DNA of 22,632 bases, taken from positions 1-22,632 of the forward strand of contig UQLO01000036.1 of NCBI GenBank assembly GCA_900541865.1, given 5' to 3'. This DNA is from an uncultured Porphyromonadaceae bacterium. GTDB taxonomy: Bacteria; Bacteroidota; Bacteroidia; Bacteroidales; Muribaculaceae. Shown here in pieces: positions 17,496 to 22,632 of this stretch; position 1 is the first letter of the stretch, and every line of letters starts with the position of its first letter. The notes under the pieces are model-generated. The model had not been told where the DNA came from. It saw nothing but the letters and a program-made list of their open reading frames with translations, and did no database searches. A program made the position numbers and the translations under genes.

Positions 17496-18631
17496 GGGTT
17501 TAGTTTGCGATTTTTTATGAGTTTGGTGAGATAGTAAGCCATTTCTCCCAATATCGCCCGCTTGTCGTCCTTTCTGAAGTCATCGAAGGCGTCAAAGCCG
17601 GAAAATGTAGATACTTTCTTTAACTCTTCTTTATTGAACTTGAAAGAAAGCAAGCGTCCGACAAGAGTTATTACGTCACCAAGAATCCATTTCGTTTTGG
17701 TGCCAATCCTTGCGTGGGTTGCCTTATCGAATGCAGTATCGGTTGCAAGCCAATAGAGCAGCAGAGGTAGATTGAAGCCGCCGGCTATGGGCGTGGCCAG
17801 ACCACCGGTAAAACGAGCGTTCATTTCAATGAATGCAATTCGGTTCCGTTCGGGATCATATCTGAAATCCAGTCCGCACACGCCGTTATAATCCACGAAA
17901 TCGAGAAATTGTTTGGCGTATTTCAACAAGATTGGCATATCAATAATTTCCCGTTGAGTTGTGGTTCCTCCTCCATCTGTTTTAGTAACTAAGGCGCGGT
18001 AGACCGATGCTTGGAAAAAATCTCCATAGCGTACACAATCCACACATACATCTCCGCCCCCTACCCATTCTTCGACTAGGGTTTCATCGTTAGTGTGTTT
18101 CCGAGCCAACAGCCTAAGCTCGTCAGCGTTTTTGGGAAAGTATACACCTTTGGCCGAGTTTCCAATCACAGTCTTAAAAACAACCGGAAACTCAGAGATA
18201 GATTCCACGTCGTTATAAACTTTTGGAATAGGGATTCCAGCCTGCCCGGCAAGCTCAGTCGCGATCTTTTTGTTCGAGAGTTTCAGCAATTTCTCCTCAC
18301 TCTCAACAGGGATGATTAAATCTTTCGGGAATTTATTCCGGTGACGGGCTATTATGATTCCTTCATCGTGCGTAGGTATAAGCATTTTGGGCTTAAGCTC
18401 TGCTACTTTATCAATCAGACACTTGACGAAATCTTCCTCTGCTGTAAAGGGGTCCGGATAAACGAAACTGCCTTTGCAGAATTTGGACATACTGCATATG
18501 TTTCTTGCAGAAGTATCGGCAGTCCAAACGTTCAGTCCGGCTTGCGATAAGCTCAACAAGATATTATATCCGACTCTATTCCAGCAGTATGTGACAATTA
18601 CATCGCATGGCGCTGTCTTTATTTTAGTCAT
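17492..18631 (-). CDS. ATP-grasp ligase of the polysaccharide locus
   Basis: The product is 379 residues. ATP-grasp enzymes activate a carboxylate as acyl-phosphate and join it to an amine or similar nucleophile. The N-terminal pre-ATP-grasp region has PTHDEG (86-91) as in carbamoyl-phosphate-synthase-like members. The central part has Lys153 in VFKTVIG and the ATP-hinge residues LVEEWV (185-190). The metal/ATP site is FIEMNARFTGG, with Glu269 and Asn271. Two cysteines follow the hinge (VCVDCV). Members in capsule loci are thought to attach amino acids to sugar carboxyls or to build unusual acyl groups. No substrate can be assigned. The gene overlaps the acyltransferase by ATGA and lies 43 bases after the P-loop ATPase. 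Confidence 0.88.
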   Translation of the reverse strand: MTKIKTAPCDVIVTYCWNRVGYNILLSLSQAGLNVWTADTSARNICSMSKFCKGSFVYPDPFTAEEDFVKCLIDKVAELKPKMLIPTHDEGIIIARHRNKFPKDLIIPVESEEKLLKLSNKKIATELAGQAGIPIPKVYNDVESISEFPVVFKTVIGNSAKGVYFPKNADELRLLARKHTNDETLVEEWVGGGDVCVDCVRYGDFFQASVYRALVTKTDGGGTTTQREIIDMPILLKYAKQFLDFVDYNGVCGLDFRYDPERNRIAFIEMNARFTGGLATPIAGGFNLPLLLYWLATDTAFDKATHARIGTKTKWILGDVITLVGRLLSFKFNKEELKKVSTFSGFDAFDDFRKDDKRAILGEMAYYLTKLIKNRKLNP

Positions 18632-18674
18632 GGTTATATACTTGAGTGATTCCTAATTTCTGTTTATTAACTCG

Positions 18675-20105
18675 TTACGTCACTAAAACCTTCCATAGAC
18701 CTTTGTGGAGTTTGATTCGGTCAAATTTGTTGAAAGTCATGTGAGGATTACGGTATTTAAAGTAGTTTTTATCTTCGTCACCCCGAATATGCCCGATTGC
18801 GCTACATTCGAAAAGTACTCTAAACACTTCCTCCAAATCAAGATTGTGGTATTTGTTATCCCGATCAGCCAGTTGCTGAATATCAATAAAATTGAAAGTG
18901 GTCTTTCTTAACCTGGACAATAAATCAATGGTGAGTTCAATATTGTCGGCAGAAACGTATCCGGCCAATTCATCCCGAATTTCTCCGAGAAAATATTCCG
19001 ACGAATATCTTTTTATGCCCGAGGTAATATTGCGTGGGCTGACATTCTCCGATGAACAGCTGTTCTGTATTTCATTCAACAACTGAAGGAAATCGCGAGG
19101 GGTATGCCGCGTATAGTCCAACAAAGCCTGATAGATATTGGTACCGTCGAAATCTTTGGGGAAGAACGTTTTAAACACATCCTCAATTTCAGGATATTTC
19201 AACCTGGCTCTAAGATTTGCCAACGCTATAAGATTTGAGGAGGCATAATCGTCGGCCTCGCTCTCGTCAAACCAGGTGAAGGTAAAGGATGAATCCCTTT
19301 TTATTTTGTTTTTGTTCGGGTCTGACAATCTGTCGAAAATATCAGTACGGCAAAGGACTATAACCTTGAATGGGACTATATTGTCTCTAAACCATTTATT
19401 TATATCTTTGGCTGTATTTATAAGGGCGATTATTGTCTTTTGCTGCACCTCGCGCGACGAGATGAAATCATCCAACCCATCTATGACAAGATAATGCCGA
19501 TTATCGGTTCTGATTTCCTTGATTAAGTCTTTAAGCAGTTTTATACACAGACCGGTATCAAAACCTTTTTCAGCCGTTCTTTCATATTTATAGCCCAAAA
19601 TTGGGGGCACGCCTACTGTAAATGTGTTCTTGTGCGCAATTTTGACGATATCAGTGATATTGGAAACAGGGAAGAGTTGCGCCTTTTTAAGCTCTTCGAT
19701 TGTCGCTTGCCATTCGTGATTGAGGTTGCACATGGCCGAACAATCCTCATCGAAAGCATACATACAATAAACCAAAAACACCCATTCCCAGGCTAAAGGA
19801 TATTTGGCTTCGGTTTCCGCTTGGCCTTTGACAACTTTATTAAAAAGTTTATAGGGGAATCGGTTTAGAAATTGGGGATGGACAATTTCACTCCCGGCCG
19901 GTTTAGCTCGAAGATTTAGATGTTCGGACAAAGCAGATTTTCCGGAACCCTTATAGCCTAGGAAGAGAAAAATTTCGGAACATAGAGCTTTCTCGGCAAC
20001 TTCCATAATGTCAAAGTAACCTTTAGTAAGAAGGACGGGATAGATTGAGGCTTCTTCGTTGCCATCCGTTTTCCCGAATTGTATTGTTCTGAAGTCCAAG
20101 CTCAT
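18675..20105 (-). CDS. P-loop ATPase resembling the Sll1717 family, embedded in the glycan operon
   Basis: The product is 476 residues from the ATG at 20105 (MSLDFRTIQFG). A longer in-frame start at 20264 would add 53 Arg/Pro-rich residues that are just the opposite-frame reading of the glycosyltransferase, so I reject it. Features are FGKTDGNEEAS (10-20), Walker A GYKGSGKS (50-57, Lys56), Walker B HYLVIDGLDDF (204-214, Asp209 and Asp212-213), a sensor-like VIVLCRTD (248-255) and an arginine motif RHTPRDFLQLLN (333-344). The C-terminal part (about 385-475) looks like a winged helix ending in YFKYRNPHMTFN. This layout matches what I know of Sll1717-type ATPases, which are STAND-like and of unknown function. 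It has no sugar-enzyme motif. Its start overlaps the glycosyltransferase stop by ATGA and its composition is AT-richer than upstream. Confidence 0.75.
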   Translation of the reverse strand: MSLDFRTIQFGKTDGNEEASIYPVLLTKGYFDIMEVAEKALCSEIFLFLGYKGSGKSALSEHLNLRAKPAGSEIVHPQFLNRFPYKLFNKVVKGQAETEAKYPLAWEWVFLVYCMYAFDEDCSAMCNLNHEWQATIEELKKAQLFPVSNITDIVKIAHKNTFTVGVPPILGYKYERTAEKGFDTGLCIKLLKDLIKEIRTDNRHYLVIDGLDDFISSREVQQKTIIALINTAKDINKWFRDNIVPFKVIVLCRTDIFDRLSDPNKNKIKRDSSFTFTWFDESEADDYASSNLIALANLRARLKYPEIEDVFKTFFPKDFDGTNIYQALLDYTRHTPRDFLQLLNEIQNSCSSENVSPRNITSGIKRYSSEYFLGEIRDELAGYVSADNIELTIDLLSRLRKTTFNFIDIQQLADRDNKYHNLDLEEVFRVLFECSAIGHIRGDEDKNYFKYRNPHMTFNKFDRIKLHKGLWKVLVT

Positions 20106-21310
20106 TTTATGAATTTTTCGAGTATGTCGGCCGTGGAGGGGGTGGTGTAGTTCGCCAGGAAATGGCGTCGGGCTGCCTGTCCCATGCGCTTGCGCAGTTC
20201 GGGGTCGGCCGCCAGGCGGTCGACGTTGGCCATAAACTTGTCCAGGTCGCCGTTCAGACACCAAAGTCCGAAGCCTTCGGCCTCGGCAATACGGCCCATA
20301 TCGGTATTGGGGTCGGTGGCAAGGAGTACGGGCATTGCGTTCTGCTGGTACGACAGCAGGCGCGACGGGAAATTGGGAATTGTGAAGCGCGGGTCCAGAA
20401 AAATCAAGCCGACGTCGCAGGCCTTTGCAAGACGATTGTATTCTTCAGGCGGAAGCGCCTCCAGAAGGGTGGCGTTGGAGGGATTGTGCCGCCGGAACCA
20501 TTCTGCAATGCGCGGACGCTCCGTACCGCTCCCTATCACCACGAAGTGGCTGTCCGTGCGGCCCTCGTTGGCCTCCATTGCCCGCAGCAGAAAGTCGATT
20601 CCCTGAGGTTTGCCGAGGTTGCCTCCGTAGATGAAAATTGTTTTGTCGGCCGGGAGGCCGTTAGTGCTCAGTATTTCAGCGCGCTCGTCAAGAGTGAACG
20701 GCTTAAGCGGAAGTTCATCGGTGCTGTTGGGGCACAACTCGACCTTTGCGGGGTCAACCTTGGGATTGTGGTCGACCACGTAGCGGCAATTTGCCGGGCT
20801 CATGCATCCTATCCGGTCGGAGATGGCATAAAGACGGCTTTCTTTGAGCCGGAACATCCTGTGTAGCAGCGAGCCTTCCTTCATCATACCCAGGTCGACG
20901 GCATTTTGAGGAAAGATATCCTTGAGCATCAGGTAGGAGCGGGCCCCGTCGCGCTTTTTCACCCGCTCGATAACCTTGTTGAACGTTATCGGAGGCGTTG
21001 CGTAGAGCACGAGGTCGAACTTCACCCCGCCCCAGTATTTCCTTATGGCCCGGTTGAACTGTGTGCCCAGCAGGAGGGTGCCGATGCCTTTTTCTATCAC
21101 ATTGGTTTTCTGAATGTTGAGCGTTTTGATTTTGAGAATGTGGCACTTGCCCGATGAAACAAGACGGGTCGGCTTGCCGAAGCGGCGTTCGGTAGGAGAT
21201 GCGATATAAACCTCGTGGCCGCGCCGAACCAACTCCCGCATCAAGTCGGAATAAATGCCGGCAGCATTGATGTCGTCAAACCGGGAAAGGGAAAGAAAAA
21301 GAATGTTCAT
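20102..21310 (-). CDS. wbuB: Family 4 glycosyltransferase, WbuB-like
   Basis: The product is 402 residues, GT-B fold, adding a sugar to the growing lipid-linked unit at the cytoplasmic membrane face. The start MNILFLSLSRFDDINAAGIY and the conserved block DIFPQNAVDLGM (131-142) with NPKVDPAKVELCPNS (182-196) are those I associate with WbuB-type enzymes. The glycine-rich donor loop IYGGNLGKPQG (227-237) and FPSRLLSY (314-321) are typical of GT4. The preceding gene is an FnlC-type epimerase. In E. coli O26 the order is fnlA-fnlB-fnlC-wbuB, and WbuB is proposed to transfer L-FucNAc, so the same donor is likely here. A 34-base gap separates it from the epimerase, and its stop overlaps the ATPase start. 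Confidence 0.85.
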   Translation of the reverse strand: MNILFLSLSRFDDINAAGIYSDLMRELVRRGHEVYIASPTERRFGKPTRLVSSGKCHILKIKTLNIQKTNVIEKGIGTLLLGTQFNRAIRKYWGGVKFDLVLYATPPITFNKVIERVKKRDGARSYLMLKDIFPQNAVDLGMMKEGSLLHRMFRLKESRLYAISDRIGCMSPANCRYVVDHNPKVDPAKVELCPNSTDELPLKPFTLDERAEILSTNGLPADKTIFIYGGNLGKPQGIDFLLRAMEANEGRTDSHFVVIGSGTERPRIAEWFRRHNPSNATLLEALPPEEYNRLAKACDVGLIFLDPRFTIPNFPSRLLSYQQNAMPVLLATDPNTDMGRIAEAEGFGLWCLNGDLDKFMANVDRLAADPELRKRMGQAARRHFLANYTTPSTADILEKFIK

Positions 21311-21344
21311 GCTCTATGCCTAAGGCCATTAAGACCGGGGTAAG

Positions 21345-22505
21345 TCAGGATTTGCGCCAGACCATGCGGTTGACGATGTTGGTGTAGGACTGGATGAGTT
21401 TTACGATTTTGGTGGATACGTTTTCGTCGACGTAGTTGGGGACGGGTAGGCCGTTGTCGCCGTTGCGAACCATCTGGACGGCAGTGTCGACTGCCTGAAG
21501 GAGTCCGGCGGTGTCGATGCCGGCGAGGATGAAGTCGCCTTTGTCGAGTGCCTCGGGTCGTTCGGTGCTTGTGCGGATGCACACTGCGGGGAAGGGGTGG
21601 CCCACGGAGAGGAAGAAGCTGCTTTCCTCGGGGAGGGTGCCGGAGTCGGAGACTACAGCGAAGGCGTTCATCTGGAGGCAGTTGTAGTCGTGGAAGCCGA
21701 GGGGTTCGTGCATGCGCACTCGTGGGTCGAGCTGGAAACCGGTGGCTTCGAGGCGTTTGCGGCTTCGGGGGTGGCAGCTGTAGAGGATGGGCATGTCGTA
21801 CTTGGCGGCCATGGCGTTGATGGCGTTGAAGAGGGAGAGGAAGTTGCGCTCGGTGTCGATGTTTTCTTCGCGGTGTGCGCTCAACAGGATGTAGCGGCCT
21901 TTTTCGAGGCCGAGGCGGGCGTGGACGTCGGAGGCTTCTATCTCGGGCAGGTTGTTGTGGAGCACTTCGGCCATTGGGCTGCCGCTGACGTATGTGCGCT
22001 GTGGAGCCACACCGGAGGCGTTGAGGTAGCGGCGGGCGTGCTCGGAGTAGCAGATGTTTACGTCGGAGATGATGTCGACGATGCGGCGGTTTGTCTCTTC
22101 GGGCAGACACTCGTCGAAGCAGCGGTTGCCGGCCTCCATATGGAAGATGGGAATATGGAGGCGCTTGGCGCCGATGACGCTCAGGCAGGAGTTGGTGTCG
22201 CCGAGCACGAGCACGGCGTCGGGCTGTGTCTGGACCATTAGTTTGTAGCTTCGGTCGATGATGTTGCCCATTGTTGCGCCGAGGTCGTCGCCGACGGCAT
22301 CGAGGTATACCTCGGGGTCGGCGAGCTTGAGGTCGCGGAAGAAGACGCCGTTGAGGTTGTAGTCGTAGTTCTGGCCGGTGTGGGCGAGGATTACGTCGAA
22401 GTACTCGCGGCACTTGTTGATGACGGCGGCCAGGCGGATTATCTCGGGCCGGGTGCCTACTATGATGAGAAGCTTGAGCTTGCCGTTGTTCTTGAAAGAA
22501 GCCAT
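21345..22505 (-). CDS. fnlC: UDP-N-acetyl sugar 2-epimerase of FnlC/WbjD/CapG type
   Basis: The product is 386 residues, of the non-hydrolysing 2-epimerase fold. In the FnlC/CapG group it converts UDP-2-acetamido-2,6-dideoxy-L-talose to UDP-N-acetyl-L-fucosamine. General family motifs are VGTRPE (16-21), HTGQNYD (42-48), SAHREEN (209-215) and Asp103 in LGDTNS. What points to FnlC rather than WecB is FHMEAGNRCFDECLPEE (121-137) followed by NRRIVD, and SDSGTLPEESSF (286-297) in place of the usual SGGIQEEA. No start is better than the ATG at 22505, whose 5' side is repeat-rich noncoding DNA. FnlA and FnlB, the earlier pathway steps, are not in the window and should lie further upstream if the pathway is complete. 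Confidence 0.88.
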   Translation of the reverse strand: MASFKNNGKLKLLIIVGTRPEIIRLAAVINKCREYFDVILAHTGQNYDYNLNGVFFRDLKLADPEVYLDAVGDDLGATMGNIIDRSYKLMVQTQPDAVLVLGDTNSCLSVIGAKRLHIPIFHMEAGNRCFDECLPEETNRRIVDIISDVNICYSEHARRYLNASGVAPQRTYVSGSPMAEVLHNNLPEIEASDVHARLGLEKGRYILLSAHREENIDTERNFLSLFNAINAMAAKYDMPILYSCHPRSRKRLEATGFQLDPRVRMHEPLGFHDYNCLQMNAFAVVSDSGTLPEESSFFLSVGHPFPAVCIRTSTERPEALDKGDFILAGIDTAGLLQAVDTAVQMVRNGDNGLPVPNYVDENVSTKIVKLIQSYTNIVNRMVWRKS

Positions 22506-22513
22506 GTTAGTAG

Positions 22514-22541
22514 TTAATAGTGAATAGTGAATAGTGAATAA
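22514..22541. repeat. Tandem heptamer repeat (TGAATAG type), four units
   Basis: Four 7-base units run head to tail: TTAATAG, TGAATAG, TGAATAG, TGAATAA. They begin 9 bases upstream of the epimerase start codon. One further partial pair (TTAATAG, TGAATA) recurs at 22620-22632, at the window edge. The array contains stop codons and is noncoding. Confidence 0.9.
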
Positions 22542-22579
22542 TGAAAGCGCTCCGGGCGGTCAATTATTCACTATTCACT
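22526..22579. repeat. Perfect 17-base inverted repeat built from the heptamers
   Basis: The sequence at 22526-22542 (AGTGAATAGTGAATAAT) is exactly reverse-complemented at 22563-22579, with a 20-base GC-rich spacer. In the epimerase leader RNA it could form a long stem immediately before the coding region. Confidence 0.9.
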
Positions 22580-22593
22580 CTTAGTTTTTAACT

Positions 22594-22614
22594 CTTTGAG
22601 CCACCGGCTCAAAG
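22594..22614. repeat. Perfect 9-base hairpin, 3-base loop
   Basis: CTTTGAGCC at 22594-22602 pairs with GGCTCAAAG at 22606-22614 around ACC. Neither strand has a long T-run after the stem. It could be a terminator or RNA-stability element at the border of the next gene to the right, or a part of the same repeat family. Confidence 0.7.
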
Positions 22615-22632
22615 GGAAGTTAATAGTGAATA

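Noticed and set aside
20106..20264. N-terminal extension of the P-loop ATPase
   Set aside because: The extra 53 residues are Arg/Pro/Gly-rich and come from the out-of-frame glycosyltransferase gene; the ATG at 20105 starts at recognisable family sequence.
21307..22413. 368-codon minus-strand frame over the epimerase
   Set aside because: Extreme Arg/Pro/His composition; the overlapping frame encodes all 2-epimerase motifs.
1..22632. CRISPR array, tRNA, rRNA, insertion sequence or integrase
   Set aside because: No spaced direct repeats of 25-40 bases, no cloverleaf-like sequence and no transposase or recombinase motif were seen on either strand by reading.

Overview
The window reads as chromosomal DNA of a gut-type Bacteroidales bacterium, most likely Muribaculaceae or a near relative. 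The signs are: a Bacteroidetes-type promoter (TTTG, 20 bases, TAACTTTG) ahead of the ATPase gene at 10765; a secreted protein with a type IX secretion (T9SS)-like C-terminal domain; a DUF3843-type protein, a family I know mainly from Bacteroidetes; and a Bacteroidetes-style polysaccharide export set. The family assignment is inference, because no rRNA or core marker gene is present.

Layout, left to right. (1) 116-4675, minus strand: a 1519-residue secreted multidomain adhesin-like protein with a T9SS-like C-terminus. (2) 4881-10519, minus strand: a compact export/polymerisation operon, in transcription order a Wza-like outer-membrane lipoprotein, a Wzc-like co-polymerase/BY-kinase, a polytopic Wzy/ligase-like membrane protein and an uncharacterised outer-membrane barrel protein. 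Two of its three junctions are 4-base ATGA overlaps. (3) 10709-15085, plus strand: a separate two-gene operon with its own promoter, encoding a PMCA-type calcium P-type ATPase and a DUF3843-like protein, closed by a strong GC-rich hairpin. (4) 15101-22505, minus strand: a surface-polysaccharide assembly operon, in transcription order an FnlC/WbjD-type 2-epimerase, a WbuB-like glycosyltransferase, a P-loop ATPase resembling the Sll1717 family, an ATP-grasp ligase, a hexapeptide acyltransferase, a PglC-type initiating phosphoglycosyltransferase and a DegT-family aminotransferase. (5) 22506-22632: noncoding DNA with tandem and inverted heptamer repeats and a perfect hairpin.

How the genes fit together. 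Region 4 makes and assembles an undecaprenyl-linked repeat unit that probably contains N-acetyl-L-fucosamine and an amino sugar. Region 2 would polymerise and export it across the outer membrane. No Wzx flippase and no UpxY/NusG-like antiterminator lies in the window, so the locus probably continues past the right edge. The calcium ATPase operon sits between the two halves with no evident functional link.

The most unusual element is the P-loop ATPase at 18675-20105. It is not a recognisable polysaccharide enzyme, yet its start codon overlaps the stop codon of the glycosyltransferase, and its composition changes sharply at that junction. It opens an AT-richer block (about 16376-20105) that looks like a transferred cassette. 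No gap longer than about 250 bases is without a gene. I saw no tRNA, rRNA, CRISPR array, insertion sequence or attachment site.
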